Below, piece by piece: positions 22,773-33,027 of a stretch of DNA of 35,794 nt. This DNA comes from Treponema sp. (GTDB lineage Bacteria > Spirochaetota > Spirochaetia > Treponematales > Breznakiellaceae), in NCBI GenBank assembly GCA_031267675.1, contig JAIRYT010000098.1, forward strand, positions 1-35,794, read 5' to 3'. The number at the start of each line of letters is the position of its first letter. Position 1 is the stretch's first letter. The position numbers and the translations under genes are program-made. Below the pieces are notes generated by a model, which saw only the letters and a program-made list of their open reading frames with translations, searched no databases and was not told where the DNA came from.

Positions 22773-24380
22773 ATGGAACCGGTCGACAAACAGTTTGTGT
22801 TTGAACGCAATATCCTTTCGCTTTCCAAAAACGATCCCGCGCTGGGTTCGCGGCTTTGTTCGGGCGTTACTACCAAAGGCCGTTACCGTTTTATACCGTC
22901 GCGCGGCGGAAAAACAATCCCCTCCCTTGGCGATTCTTTGGGCGGGTCGCATCCGCTTCACTCAACCATTGATCCGGTTCATGAGGCGCAAAAACTGCTT
23001 GCGACCGCCGGTACAGAAGGGTTTCTGATCTTTTTGGGACTGGGCGGCGGTTTTGCCCCCGAAGCGGCCCTGGACCGCGCGGAAACAAAAAAAATTATTA
23101 TTATTGAATTTGATCTTGACGGTCTGGCTGAATTATTCTGCAACTGTGATTATATCAATCTGCTCCAGGACGGGCGCGTAAAACTTTTGGCGGACAGCGG
23201 AGCGGGTGAAATCGCCCGGTACATTACCAATACCTACCGGCCCGTCCTTGACGGGGGAATCAGGGTGTTTCCGCTTCGTACCCGCACCGAAACGGAAAAA
23301 CGCTTTGCCGCCGCGGGCGATGAAATTAAACAGGCGATAGAAACGGTTTCGCGCGATTATTCCGTGCAGGCCTATTTTGGAAAACGCTGGTTTTTTAATA
23401 TTTTACAAAACCTTAAAAAAGCCGAAGGCCCCATGAAGGTAATAACGCCGGTTAAAGAAGCGGCAATTTGCGCGGCCGGTCCATCACTGGACGAAAGCAT
23501 TGGAGAACTTAAAAAAAATATCTGTTATATTATCGCGACAGATACTTCGCTTCCGGTTTTGCTTTCACGGGGCATTGAGCCGGATGCCGTTATTTCCATT
23601 GACTGCCAGCATATCGGGTACCGGCATTTTGCCCAGGGACTCCCCCCGCGGACCACGCTTTTTCTTAATCTTTCAAGCCCGCCCGCTATAGCTTCTTTTA
23701 GCGGCGCGCCGTTTTTTTTTACCAGCGCCCACCCGCTTGAACGCTACATAAAACAAACATGGCGGCCCCTGCCCTTTATCGACACAAGCGGCGCAAATGT
23801 TACATACGCGGCGTTCTCGCTTGCGCTGGAATTGGGCGCGCGCGAAATACGCATTTACGGCGCGGACTTTTCGTATCCGTATGGAAAAACCTACGCGCGC
23901 GGGGCGTATATTTATCCGTACTTTGAAAATTTATCCTCGCGGTTTTCGCCGCTGGAAGCGCTGCACAGCGGGTTTTTGTACCGCGACGCCCTGGTCAAAC
24001 ATACTACGCGCAACGGCTTTTATTATGAAACGCCTTCGCTTTCCTTTTACCGCCGCGCGCTTTTGGAAAAAATCAATTCGCGGTTTTCGCTTGTTTCGTC
24101 CCGCGAAGGAATCTATCACATTCGTAATAACCAAAGCGCGCTTTCGCTTTTTTCGCCGGGCCCGGCGGGGAATTCGGCCGTATTTTTAAAAAAATACCGC
24201 GCCGGCGTCGCCGCGCTTGCGTCGTTTGCCGACAGCGGCGGTAAAAACACGCTCATCACGACGCTGCTTCCCCTGGCGGCCGCGATTCAAAAGCGGGAAC
24301 CGTCTTTAACTCCAAACGGGCTGTTTACCGCCGCCAAAGCCTGCGCGCTGCATAAACTTGACACGCTTATTCATAGCTAA
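22773..24380 (+). CDS. DUF115 / Maf-type motility accessory protein (second copy)
   Basis: The 535-residue product holds the same core at 230-250 (AAICAAGPSLDESIGEL) followed by YIIATDTSLPVLLSRGIEPDAVISIDCQ, and FIDTSGANVTYAAF plus YGADFSYPYGKTYARG further on. Before it there is an extra N-terminal domain (FLIFLGLGGGFAPEAALDRA, then IIIIEFDLDGLAELF) with a Rossmann-like glycine loop, which the first copy lacks in recognisable form. Sharing a core but differing in the N-terminus suggests related enzymes with different donors or acceptors. The start has only AAGG upstream. Its last 14 bases overlap the 3' end of the opposite-strand LptD-like gene. Confidence 0.8.
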   Translation: MEPVDKQFVFERNILSLSKNDPALGSRLCSGVTTKGRYRFIPSRGGKTIPSLGDSLGGSHPLHSTIDPVHEAQKLLATAGTEGFLIFLGLGGGFAPEAALDRAETKKIIIIEFDLDGLAELFCNCDYINLLQDGRVKLLADSGAGEIARYITNTYRPVLDGGIRVFPLRTRTETEKRFAAAGDEIKQAIETVSRDYSVQAYFGKRWFFNILQNLKKAEGPMKVITPVKEAAICAAGPSLDESIGELKKNICYIIATDTSLPVLLSRGIEPDAVISIDCQHIGYRHFAQGLPPRTTLFLNLSSPPAIASFSGAPFFFTSAHPLERYIKQTWRPLPFIDTSGANVTYAAFSLALELGAREIRIYGADFSYPYGKTYARGAYIYPYFENLSSRFSPLEALHSGFLYRDALVKHTTRNGFYYETPSLSFYRRALLEKINSRFSLVSSREGIYHIRNNQSALSLFSPGPAGNSAVFLKKYRAGVAALASFADSGGKNTLITTLLPLAAAIQKREPSLTPNGLFTAAKACALHKLDTLIHS

Positions 24381-27300
24381 GGCCCTTGTCATCGGTAAAT
24401 TCAATTTTTGATTTAAATTCTTTTATGGGCTTCCATTGCATTAAAAAGGCGACATCGCTTTTAAAACGGTATTCCATGGTCCGCTGGTCAAATTCCGGCG
24501 TTAAATTAATGGTAAGGCTCGCGTCCCAGTCGCCCAGATGATGGACAAAATCAAGGCTGAACGATTTTAACTTAAAGCCCGACTCCTGCCGTTTTTTTAT
24601 ATCGTCAAAGCGGAACGAGTTGACAAGATCGACAAGTACGTTTTTTTCTCCCGGGGCTTCCAGGTTAGAATTAAACAGCGGGCTTCCCTGGAAATAACGG
24701 TATATTACCGAATTTTCGGAATGCGAACTTAAGCTCGCGTCCAAAAAACGGTTTATATTCGCCGTTAATTTAAGCGTAAAAAAGAATTTTGAATAGGTAT
24801 AGCGCTGTAAATCAAACGTAAGGCCGGTATTAACGCCGACGCCGAAATCAAGCCGGCCGCCGGTGTCGGTGCTTTTTGTTTCGCTGTAGGCAATGCTTAA
24901 TTGCTGGGGGCGCAGTATTTCGGCGGCGCTCGTCTCCGGATACCAGCCGGTAGGAAGAGTTGCCGACGGATCGGGATCGTCCGCCAAAAAATAGCCTCGG
25001 GTCCGGATCGCGGTAAAACTGGCGGTAAGCGGACCCAGCGTCAGTCCCGAAGTTACCGAGGTAAATTCTTCCAGTTCGGGATCATAGACCATATAATGCC
25101 TAAAATACGATTGGGGGGTAAAGGTAAGCGTTTCGGTAAAATACACCGGTTCATAAACACGCTCTTCTTTTTTGAACGGCTCCTTTATCTGCGTATGGGT
25201 GTTTGTTTCGGATATCCACACCCTTACGGTGGCGTTCGCGCCCAGCGCCGCGTCTTCGGGCGGCAGGTCCGCGGTGATTGAAAGATTTTGCGTTTTATCC
25301 ATAATGGTGGCGGCAAAATTCGCGGCGGTACGGTTGTATTCCAGATCTTCTTTTGTCCATTTGCCGGTTACTTTTTTCCAGCTGTCCGAATTTTGATCGT
25401 AGGTGCTTTTCCATAATAGTCCGCGCACCGAATACTGAAAATTGGTATCCTTCCAGATTTCACTTTGGTAAAAGGGCCTAAGCGTAAAATCATAGCCGGT
25501 TGAACTGGTAAAATAGGTCATGTTGTTCACCTGCCGTTCGGCGGCTTCCTGGGCCTGCGGCGATTTATATTCGGGCGCGTCCCTGTTTAGATAGGTATAA
25601 TCCTGATACGACGAGGTTTCATAAAACCGTATCGAAGTTGTATAAATTCCCCTGTTTTCCGACAGCGTCAATCCAAGGTTGCCGTCTGTCCGGAACGAAA
25701 ACAACTGCGAAGCGTAATCGTTCCAGTCAATGGCTTCTTTATTGTTCCAGTCCTGCGTGTTATATTTTATTTCCTGCGCGCTCGAAGGATTGATGCGGTA
25801 ATCAACCGCAAATTTACTGCCGCCCATAAGGGGGCTTACAATTGATCGTCCCAGCGCCGGAGGCCGCAATTCGCCGCTGTCCTCCGCGCTGTCGCCGGCG
25901 CCCGCGCTTTCCCAGGGAGGCAGCGCCGTCCCCACTCCGGCGATTTCAACACTGGCGTCCGTTTGGCTTAGCGGCGCCTGTGTTCCGCCTATGGTAAGCG
26001 GTGTCCCCCCTATCGAGGCGGACAGGGAATATGCGGTAAATTTATTCGGATAAAAAAAGTACCGGTCGCTCGGATACGACAGCGCGGAATCGGGGGCGGG
26101 ATTTGAAAGTTTATTGTCAAAGGTAATCGAGCTTGCCGCGCTGTTTAACGAAATGGTGCTGATATAGGGAGTTAAAAACGGCACGGAAAGTCCAAGGTTT
26201 CCGGACAGACGCCACTCATAATTGGATATTGAATCGGTGTTTATTGTCGTATCCGGCGTGGTGGCCGTTTTAATAATATTAAAAAGACTTGAGTCTTCCG
26301 AACGGCGCATAAAATCATTGTCAATATACGGATCGGAATACAGCGGAAACGACCATGCAAGATTTGCCGAAGCAACCCAGTCGTTTGATCCGCCGACCGA
26401 ACCGGTCGTGGCAAAGCGGTAACGGAACGGCAAATCGTAGCTGAATAATTTTGAATCGTTCCAGTTATAGGAACCGTCAAAATCGGGATAAAACGGCGTA
26501 AACGACCCCGAATACTGGGCAATATCCCTGCTGTAACCGAGCCCCGCCGAAACGCTTATCTGCCCGAAATGCCCCCGCTGGGGAACCAATAATTCGCCGC
26601 CCGCGTAAAAGCCCATGTTTGTGTACGCGTCGGCCAGCAGTGAAAGTTTTGTTTCGGTCTCCGATCGGGCGCGCCTTCCGGTGCTGCGCAAAAAAACGCC
26701 TTCCAGTTTTTTTTCCATGCCTTCGCCCGAACCCATAATTGAGGTAAGGGTTGATTCCACCGATTCTTCGTCCCGCTGACCGCTGGTAGGCCTGCCCATA
26801 AGGTATGTTGTCGTCTGCAGATAGGACCCTTCTCTGCTGCGGTAGCCAAAAACCGGGTGGAACGCGATTTCGTTTCCCGGATAAAAAAATACCGGCAGAT
26901 AAAGCAGGGGGATTTTACCAACCTTGATTACCGCGTTGAGCACCGCCCAGTCAAAGCCGGGCAAAAGCCAGAGTTTTGACGCGTTGATAGACCAGTATGC
27001 CTCATCATCGGAGCCGTTGGTAATTTCCGCGCGGCGCAGCACTGTGGAATCTTCTCCTGAACGGGAAATTACCTCTCCGGCAAAACGGTAGTTTGTTTCG
27101 CCGCCGGTAATGCTGCGGTCGGAGATACCCTGCATAAACGCCGTAGACCAGGTGTCAAGGTTTATCGTAATTCCTTCGCCGGTAAAACCCTGATGGGTGT
27201 CGCCTTCTACCCGTTCGTATTTAACGCCGCCGGACGCGGTCATTAATTTACGGGTCCGGTTGTAGAGAATTTCCTCCGCCTCAATGCGGTGATTAATTTC

Positions 27301-27828
27301 GCCGTCTTTAAGGCTTACCACGACGCCTCCGCGCAGGCGGGCGTATTCCTCGTTAATGTCCGTAATGGTAAAATATTCGGTCGTCTGCGCCGATTCAATG
27401 GTAATGATTAACGTCTGTTTAGGCTGGTCTTCTTCCGCGGGGGCGGCGGTAATTTGATAATGGACGCGCAGGCGGGCGGCAAGGTCTTCCTTGCTTCCGC
27501 TTTCATTAAGGCCAAGACTGCGGCACCAGTCGGCAAGCTCGGAAAGGGTCGACGTTTCTATGTCGCGTTCGACAACCCGCCGCGCCGCGTCTAATTCGTC
27601 CGGCTTTTCAGGCGCTTCGCCTTCGACTAATTGTTCCCCGGCATCCCCGGCAGCGGCAGCGGCAGCGTCAGCTTCCGCGTCCGGTTGCTCCGGTTGCTCC
27701 GCTTCCACGGGCGCTTCGCCCTCGACTGATTGTTCCGCTTCTACGGGTAACGGTGAGCCGGTTTCTTCCTGCGCGCCAAGAATTACAACAGACAACAAAA
27801 GCAGCGCGGCAGAAAGCGGCCTTTTCAC
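24367..27828 (-). CDS. LptD/OstA-like outer-membrane beta-barrel protein with SAP-like motif
   Basis: The 1153-residue product starts at GTG 27828, in a GTGA overlap with the uvrA stop, which gives a clear signal peptide ([18 protein letters not shown], cleavage near residue 19). Then come an acidic Glu/Pro/Ala linker, a SAP-like motif at about 93-125 ([18 protein letters not shown], then [10 protein letters not shown]), an OstA/LptA-type beta domain at about 140-260 ([20 protein letters not shown]) and a long barrel with the LptD-type signature [17 protein letters not shown]. LptD inserts LPS in Gram-negatives; most treponemes lack typical LPS, so cargo here is open. T. pallidum has an LptD-like gene next to uvrA, as I recall. 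The longer frame to 27972 runs antiparallel-free inside uvrA and has no signal peptide at its start. Confidence 0.88.
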   Translation of the reverse strand: MKRPLSAALLLLSVVILGAQEETGSPLPVEAEQSVEGEAPVEAEQPEQPDAEADAAAAAAGDAGEQLVEGEAPEKPDELDAARRVVERDIETSTLSELADWCRSLGLNESGSKEDLAARLRVHYQITAAPAEEDQPKQTLIITIESAQTTEYFTITDINEEYARLRGGVVVSLKDGEINHRIEAEEILYNRTRKLMTASGGVKYERVEGDTHQGFTGEGITINLDTWSTAFMQGISDRSITGGETNYRFAGEVISRSGEDSTVLRRAEITNGSDDEAYWSINASKLWLLPGFDWAVLNAVIKVGKIPLLYLPVFFYPGNEIAFHPVFGYRSREGSYLQTTTYLMGRPTSGQRDEESVESTLTSIMGSGEGMEKKLEGVFLRSTGRRARSETETKLSLLADAYTNMGFYAGGELLVPQRGHFGQISVSAGLGYSRDIAQYSGSFTPFYPDFDGSYNWNDSKLFSYDLPFRYRFATTGSVGGSNDWVASANLAWSFPLYSDPYIDNDFMRRSEDSSLFNIIKTATTPDTTINTDSISNYEWRLSGNLGLSVPFLTPYISTISLNSAASSITFDNKLSNPAPDSALSYPSDRYFFYPNKFTAYSLSASIGGTPLTIGGTQAPLSQTDASVEIAGVGTALPPWESAGAGDSAEDSGELRPPALGRSIVSPLMGGSKFAVDYRINPSSAQEIKYNTQDWNNKEAIDWNDYASQLFSFRTDGNLGLTLSENRGIYTTSIRFYETSSYQDYTYLNRDAPEYKSPQAQEAAERQVNNMTYFTSSTGYDFTLRPFYQSEIWKDTNFQYSVRGLLWKSTYDQNSDSWKKVTGKWTKEDLEYNRTAANFAATIMDKTQNLSITADLPPEDAALGANATVRVWISETNTHTQIKEPFKKEERVYEPVYFTETLTFTPQSYFRHYMVYDPELEEFTSVTSGLTLGPLTASFTAIRTRGYFLADDPDPSATLPTGWYPETSAAEILRPQQLSIAYSETKSTDTGGRLDFGVGVNTGLTFDLQRYTYSKFFFTLKLTANINRFLDASLSSHSENSVIYRYFQGSPLFNSNLEAPGEKNVLVDLVNSFRFDDIKKRQESGFKLKSFSLDFVHHLGDWDASLTINLTPEFDQRTMEYRFKSDVAFLMQWKPIKEFKSKIEFTDDKGLSYE

Positions 27829-30719
27829 TTTGCTGAACGCCTCTTTTTTGGCGGAGGTTTGGTTCCTGAAGCGGCTCCGGCGCGCGCGTGTTCCCTGGCA
27901 AACATTTCCTTTAAATACAATCCTGTGTAACTTTCCTTGCAGGCGGCTGTTTTTTCGGGCGTACCCGCGCATACAAGCTCTCCTCCGCGATCCCCTCCCT
28001 CGGGTCCCAGATCGATGATATAATCGGACTGCATTATTACATCAAGGTTATGTTCGATCATTATTACCGAGTTTCCCTGATCGGTAAGGCGGTGAATCAC
28101 CTCCATTAGCTGCATTACGTCGGCAAAGTGAAGTCCCGTTGTCGGTTCATCCAAAAGGTAGAGTGTTTTTCCCGTGGAGCGTTTGCTTAATTCCAGGGCA
28201 AGCTTGACGCGCTGGGCTTCTCCTCCCGACAGGGTAAGGGCGGACTGTCCAAGTTTAACATAGCCAAGACCAACCGACATAAGCGTGTCAAGTTTTCGCG
28301 CAATCTGGGTAATGGGTTTAAAAAAGGCGCACGCCTCCTCTATGGTCATGTCAAGCACATCGGCGATGTTTTTTCCCTTGTAGCGTACTTCCAGCGTTTC
28401 CTTATTAAAGCGTTTTCCGTTGCACACGTCGCAGACAATGTACACGTCGGGCAAAAAATTCATTTCTATTTTTATGGTGCCGTCGCCGGAACAATTTTCG
28501 CAGCGTCCGCCGTGTACATTAAACGAAAAACGTCCGGGACGGTACCCGCGCGCTTTGCTTTCGGGAAGCATGGCGTAAAGATCGCGTATCGCGCCAAAAA
28601 CCTGTACATAGGTCGCGGGATTCGACCGGGGAGTACGCCCGATGGGGCTTTGATCAATATCGATCACCTTGTCGATATGTTCAATGCCTTTAATTTCCCT
28701 GCAGTCCCCTTCGATACAGGAAGAATTATAAATGGCGTTGGCAAGCGCCGGATAAAGCACGTCGCTTAGCAGGGTTGATTTTCCGGAACCGGAAACCCCG
28801 GTAATGCAGGTAAACATTCCCAGAGGAATGGTTACATTGATATTTTTTAAATTATGCTCGGCGGCCCCTTTTATGACAAGAAACTTGCCGTTGCCGGGCC
28901 GGCGTTTCGGGGGAATGGGCATGCGCAGGGTTCCCGCAAGAAAACGCCCCGTAAGGCTTTCCTTTACTTTCATTACCTCTTTTTGCGTTCCCTGGGCAAT
29001 AATTTTACCGCCGTGTACGCCGGCCCCCGGACCCAAATCGACAATATGATCCGCCGTACGCAGGGTCTGCTCGTCATGTTCCACCACAATAAGGGTGTTT
29101 CCCAAATTGCGCAGATAAAGGAGCGTATCAATAAGCCGCTGGTTATCCCGCTGGTGAAGCCCTATGGACGGCTCGTCCAAAATATAAAGAACGCCCATCA
29201 AACTTGATCCAATCTGCGTCGCAAGCCGTATCCGCTGGGCTTCCCCGCCGGAAAGCGTCGCGCTTTTTCGTTCAAGCGACAAATACCCAAGGCCCACGTT
29301 CTGCAAAAAACCAAGGCGGGCGTTTATCTCTTTCAGGATTTGCGCGGCAATCTTTTTTTCGGTTAAAGACCATTTTGCTTTTTGAAAAAACGTAATCGAA
29401 TCCGAAACAGAAAGCGAAGAAAGCTCATGGATGTTTTTTCCGCCGATTGTTACCGCGAGGCTTTCCGGCCGCAGGCGCTTTCCTCCGCAGCTTTCGCAGG
29501 GTTTTTGGCTCATGAATTTTTCGAGCCATTCTTTTATGCCGCTTGACTGGGTTTCAAAGTAGCGCCGTTTTAGATCTTCCAAAATACCGGGAAACTGCGA
29601 GTTATATTCAAAAAAGCCGTTTCCCTCGCGGTTTGTATAGCGGACGCGGACATCGTCTTTTGTTCCATAAAGGATTTCGCGCAGTACTTTTTTGGGCAGT
29701 TCGTTAAAGGGCGTGCTTAATTTAAATTTCAGGTGACGCGCCAGACTTTCAAATTTACTGCGGTGCCAGGCGGAATCGGGATTATAGGGAACAACCGCGC
29801 CTTCGTTAAAGGAAAGGGAACGGTCGGGAATTACCAGGCTGCTGTCAAATTCCATTTTTATTCCCAGGCCCGAACAGGAGGTACAGGCGCCGTAGGGATT
29901 GTTAAACGAAAAAAGGCGCGGCTGCAGTTCGGGAATGGAAATGCCGCAGTCGGGACAGGCGTTTTTTTGCGAAACAAAATATTCGCTTACCTTGCCGTTT
30001 TCCTGTTTTTGCGCAAGCACCAGCATAATGCCGTCCGAAGTCTGCAGGGCGGCCTCTACCGATTCGGCAAGGTTCGAGCGCATATCATCGCCTACAATAA
30101 GACGGTCTACGATAATTTCGATTGTATGCTTTTTTTGCTTGTCCAGTTTAATATCTTCGTCAAGGTTTACCGGCACGCCGTCGATACGCGCCCGCGCGAA
30201 ACCGGCTCTGCGGGCGTCTTCGATAATATTCCGGTGTTCGCCTTTTTTGCCCCGTACAACGGGCGACAAAAGCTGCACGCGGTCGCCCTTGCCCATCTGC
30301 ATGATTGTTTCGATGATCGAGTCTACCGCCTGTTCCTTGATTTCGCGGCCGCAGTTGGGGCAGTGGGCGATACCTATACGCGCGTATAGTAACCGGTAAT
30401 AGTCATAAATTTCGGTAACGGTGCCGACAGTGGAACGGGGATTGCGGTGCGTTGTTTTTTGTTCTATGGAAATAGCCGGGGAAAGGCCTTCGATATAATC
30501 AAGGTCGGGCTTGTCCATGCGGCCCAAAAACTGCCGCGCGTAGGAAGAAAGGCTTTCCACATAACGGCGCTGGCCTTCCGCAAAAATTGTGTCAAAGGCA
30601 AGGGAGCTTTTGCCCGATCCGGAAAGCCCGGAAATTACAATAAACTTGTCGCGCGGCAATTCAAGATCAATATTTTTTAAGTTATGCTCGCGGGCGCCTT
30701 TTATGATTATTTTTTCCAT
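27825..30719 (-). CDS. uvrA: Excinuclease ABC subunit A (UvrA)
   Basis: UvrA is the damage-recognition ATPase of nucleotide excision repair; it loads UvrB. The 964-residue product has both ABC modules: Walker [10 protein letters not shown] near residue 31 and GVSGSGKST in the second half, and two signatures [12 protein letters not shown] and [12 protein letters not shown]. Two zinc modules of the CxxC-x19-CxxC type are present (CPDC/CTSC and CENC/CDVC), plus the extra CPNC and CESCGGKR pairs. The C-terminal basic tail ([11 protein letters not shown]) is slightly longer than in E. coli. No Shine-Dalgarno site precedes the ATG, which follows the upstream gene by 18 bp. The stop overlaps the LptD-like start. 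Confidence 0.98.
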   Translation of the reverse strand: MEKIIIKGAREHNLKNIDLELPRDKFIVISGLSGSGKSSLAFDTIFAEGQRRYVESLSSYARQFLGRMDKPDLDYIEGLSPAISIEQKTTHRNPRSTVGTVTEIYDYYRLLYARIGIAHCPNCGREIKEQAVDSIIETIMQMGKGDRVQLLSPVVRGKKGEHRNIIEDARRAGFARARIDGVPVNLDEDIKLDKQKKHTIEIIVDRLIVGDDMRSNLAESVEAALQTSDGIMLVLAQKQENGKVSEYFVSQKNACPDCGISIPELQPRLFSFNNPYGACTSCSGLGIKMEFDSSLVIPDRSLSFNEGAVVPYNPDSAWHRSKFESLARHLKFKLSTPFNELPKKVLREILYGTKDDVRVRYTNREGNGFFEYNSQFPGILEDLKRRYFETQSSGIKEWLEKFMSQKPCESCGGKRLRPESLAVTIGGKNIHELSSLSVSDSITFFQKAKWSLTEKKIAAQILKEINARLGFLQNVGLGYLSLERKSATLSGGEAQRIRLATQIGSSLMGVLYILDEPSIGLHQRDNQRLIDTLLYLRNLGNTLIVVEHDEQTLRTADHIVDLGPGAGVHGGKIIAQGTQKEVMKVKESLTGRFLAGTLRMPIPPKRRPGNGKFLVIKGAAEHNLKNINVTIPLGMFTCITGVSGSGKSTLLSDVLYPALANAIYNSSCIEGDCREIKGIEHIDKVIDIDQSPIGRTPRSNPATYVQVFGAIRDLYAMLPESKARGYRPGRFSFNVHGGRCENCSGDGTIKIEMNFLPDVYIVCDVCNGKRFNKETLEVRYKGKNIADVLDMTIEEACAFFKPITQIARKLDTLMSVGLGYVKLGQSALTLSGGEAQRVKLALELSKRSTGKTLYLLDEPTTGLHFADVMQLMEVIHRLTDQGNSVIMIEHNLDVIMQSDYIIDLGPEGGDRGGELVCAGTPEKTAACKESYTGLYLKEMFAREHARAGAASGTKPPPKKRRSAK

Positions 30720-30737
30720 AATTGTTAAACGTAAGGA

Positions 30738-32057
30738 CTACGTTCTGCCTTTCTTTATAAATTCACGGTACTTTTCGGGGTCGCTGCGAAAGGCGACAAT
30801 CGGTGAATCATCGCCGTCAATCGCCTTTTGCAGGGCGTTTGCCGCCTCAAAGAACAGCCGGTTGCCGTCGATAAGACGCCCCGCCCGGGAACTCAAGCCC
30901 ATCGAAAAATCATTTTTCGGGTGACCTACCCCGGCCCGGAAGGCCTCGTGGAATTCTTCCGCGCGGCTCATCGCCTGATCAAGATCGATATTGGGAAGAA
31001 TGATGCATATTCCGTTTGTTCCCCGTTCAAAACTAAGATCTTTCATGTTAAAGAACTGTACCGCTTCGCCGGAAAGTTTTTTATAAAAGTCTTCGCCGCA
31101 GTCTGCCGCGCATTCCATAAGAAGAACCACCAGGTCCTGCTCGGAGGCCGCGCAGCGGTGTAATTCCGACGCGAGGCGGTCATGGGTATACGCTTCCCAG
31201 CCTATGCCGCTGCGCGGCGAATAAAGGCCGCTGGGTCCGCTCCCGTCCCCGGGCGCGTCATCCTCCGGGGCCGGCAAATCATATTCCCGCCCCGAATCTT
31301 CTTTGTAATCGTCAAAATCGGGCAGATCCAAATCATCCTCGTTAAGAAAATCGCCCAGGGCAAAATCATCTTCCCCGCGCTCTTCCGGGGGAGCCGGAAT
31401 ATCAGGAATATCAGGGATGTCGGGAACGGGAGGAATATCAAGGTTAAAATCATTTGACGATGTTTGTTCGGGAGGAGCGTTCTTTAACGAAGGATCGCGC
31501 GAAACATCGGGAGAATCAGGTTCCCTTTCAAAATCACCGTTCGTCCGGGCGCGTGTCAGGGCCTGGGCGATCAGGGTAAAGAAAACCAGCGCCAGGGCAA
31601 GTATGATAACCAGAAGCGCTTCTTTAAGCACCTGGATAAGATGGCTGTAATCAATTACGTTGACAAGCGAATGAATATTGACATTACGAAGGCCGGAAAC
31701 GTCAACCGGTACGGCGGAAGAGACAAGGCCAAAGCCGCCCTGGAAGCGGGGGATCTGACCATCCCATTTGACCACCGTTTCTTTTTCAAAAACAAGATCG
31801 CCGCCCTGCGAACCGGTGACGATTATGCCTTCCAGAACAGCCGATTGTTCCACTTTGGCGCGGATCTGATCGCGAAAAGACGGCTCAAGGAACGCGGGAC
31901 CATTACGGGAAACAAGCGCTTTAATCTCGTCGAGTTCGCGGGCGGCTGTCCGCCGCCGTCCTTCGATGCTGGTGTATACGCGGTAAGCGCCAAAAACAAG
32001 CGCGGCTACATAGGCAAGTATACAGAGCAGGGCGATCAGCGCGGGAATTTTCCTCAT
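30738..32057 (-). CDS. Membrane sensor-like protein with degenerate GGDEF domain
   Basis: The 439-residue product has two membrane segments (about 5-24 and 147-166) enclosing a periplasmic domain, then an acidic Pro/Asp linker at 175-272 with a PDIPDIPDIP repeat and DLDLPDFDD, then a C-terminal domain at about 275-425 that follows the GGDEF fold (GLYSPRSGIGWEAYTHDRL, CIILPNIDLDQAMSRAEEF, SMGLSS, ANALQKA). In place of GGDEF there is GTNGI (346-350), so cyclase activity is not expected; c-di-GMP or protein binding is possible. GAGGA precedes the ATG. uvrA follows in the same direction. Pairing of this protein with uvrA is probably only positional. Confidence 0.78.
   Translation of the reverse strand: MRKIPALIALLCILAYVAALVFGAYRVYTSIEGRRRTAARELDEIKALVSRNGPAFLEPSFRDQIRAKVEQSAVLEGIIVTGSQGGDLVFEKETVVKWDGQIPRFQGGFGLVSSAVPVDVSGLRNVNIHSLVNVIDYSHLIQVLKEALLVIILALALVFFTLIAQALTRARTNGDFEREPDSPDVSRDPSLKNAPPEQTSSNDFNLDIPPVPDIPDIPDIPAPPEERGEDDFALGDFLNEDDLDLPDFDDYKEDSGREYDLPAPEDDAPGDGSGPSGLYSPRSGIGWEAYTHDRLASELHRCAASEQDLVVLLMECAADCGEDFYKKLSGEAVQFFNMKDLSFERGTNGICIILPNIDLDQAMSRAEEFHEAFRAGVGHPKNDFSMGLSSRAGRLIDGNRLFFEAANALQKAIDGDDSPIVAFRSDPEKYREFIKKGRT
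31396..31440 (-). repeat. 9-bp in-frame tandem repeat in the acidic linker
   Basis: Plus-strand units GGAATATCA (31396-31404 and 31405-31413), GGGATGTCG (31414-31422), a diverged unit, and GGAATATCA (31432-31440). On the coding strand they give Asp-Ile-Pro repeats. The unit length and the Asp-Ile-X code match the repeat at 19812-19838 in another gene. Confidence 0.7.
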
Positions 32058-32110
32058 AGGTTCCTCAATACCTTCCTCGATAGTTCCATTAGATCCGCGG
32101 ACCTATGGGC

Positions 32111-32143
32111 ATTATATAGCACTTTATATTTTTCTGCTATAAT
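32111..32143. promoter_or_regulatory. Divergent promoters sharing an inverted repeat
   Basis: Plus strand: an extended -10, TGCTATAAT (32135-32143), faces the Memo gene; no good -35 is seen, which suits an extended -10. Minus strand: TATAAT (32116-32111) faces the degenerate-GGDEF gene. A perfect 7-bp inverted repeat, TATAGCA (32115-32121) and TGCTATA (32135-32141), has arms whose centres are 20 bp apart, two helical turns, and overlaps both -10 boxes. A dimeric regulator bound here could block both promoters at once. Confidence 0.55.
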
Positions 32144-32169
32144 ACGACACTAAAAACAGGAAAAAAAAG

Positions 32170-33027
32170 ATGAATTTACGAGCTTCCACACTTCCGCCGG
32201 GCTGGTATCCCCGCACAAAGGGCGAAATTGCCGCCTTTGTCGACCGCGCGCTTGCGTCGGACCATCCGCGGCCGGCTGTCGCCGCCGCCGCGCCCCACGC
32301 CGGCTGGTATTACTCCGGCGCGCTTGCCGCCAGGGCGGTGAACGCGCTTGCCCAGGGGGAGGAGCCCGAAACAGTCGCGGTTCTGGGCGGCCATCTTCCT
32401 CGGGGGGCGCGGGCGCTGTTCTTTATGGAAGACGCGGTCGAAACCCCCCTGGGCGCGCTGGAAATTGACCGCGAACTGCGGAGGCCGCTGCTTGACGCGC
32501 TTGGCGGCGGCGATGACCGTTATGCGGACAATACCGTCGAGGTGCTTCTTCCGCTGGTCCGTTACCTCTTTCCCCGGTCAAAAGTGCTGGCGCTCAGGCT
32601 CCCCGCCGATCGTTCTTCATTTGAGGCGGGAAGAAGCGTGTACAGGGCGGCCCGCGATCTGGGCCGGAGCGTCAGGGTGCTTGCCTCGACGGACCTTACC
32701 CACTACGGGCCGAATTACGGCTTTTCTCCCAGGGGAAGCGGGCGAAACGCGCTGGACTGGGTAACGGACGTAAACGACCGGCGTTTTATCGACGCGGTCA
32801 CCGCGGGGGATTATGCCGGGGCGCTGCATCTTGCCGAAACCGAAAAATCGGCCTGTTCGGCGGGGGCGGTACTGGGCGCTATGGGCTTTGCCGCCGCCGG
32901 CCGGAGCGTTACGAACGGCGGTAAAAGCGCTCCGGCGGAACTTTTGGCGTACGCAAACAGCGCCGGTAACGGCGAAATTCCCGATTCATTTGTAGGTTAC
33001 GGAGCGTTTGCCTGGTATCAGGACTGA
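32170..33027 (+). CDS. amrB: Memo-family protein (AmmeMemoRadiSam system protein B)
   Basis: The 285-residue product is a MEMO/class III dioxygenase-like protein. It has PHAGWYYSG with His43, GGH with His75, STDLTHYG with Asp175 and His178, and SACSAGAV with Cys229. His43, His75 and Cys229 correspond to the metal ligands known in human MEMO1 (His49, His81, Cys244), so the metal site looks whole. In many prokaryotes the gene sits with an AMMECR1 gene and a radical SAM gene; neither is next to it here. ACAGG lies about 9 bp before the ATG after an A-run. It ends in a 10-bp tail-to-tail overlap with the DUF4340 gene. The biochemical role is not known. Confidence 0.9.
   Translation: MNLRASTLPPGWYPRTKGEIAAFVDRALASDHPRPAVAAAAPHAGWYYSGALAARAVNALAQGEEPETVAVLGGHLPRGARALFFMEDAVETPLGALEIDRELRRPLLDALGGGDDRYADNTVEVLLPLVRYLFPRSKVLALRLPADRSSFEAGRSVYRAARDLGRSVRVLASTDLTHYGPNYGFSPRGSGRNALDWVTDVNDRRFIDAVTAGDYAGALHLAETEKSACSAGAVLGAMGFAAAGRSVTNGGKSAPAELLAYANSAGNGEIPDSFVGYGAFAWYQD

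Noticed and set aside
27829..27972. N-terminal extension of the LptD-like gene
   Set aside because: It overlaps uvrA in another frame and would bury the signal peptide; the GTG in the GTGA overlap fits better.
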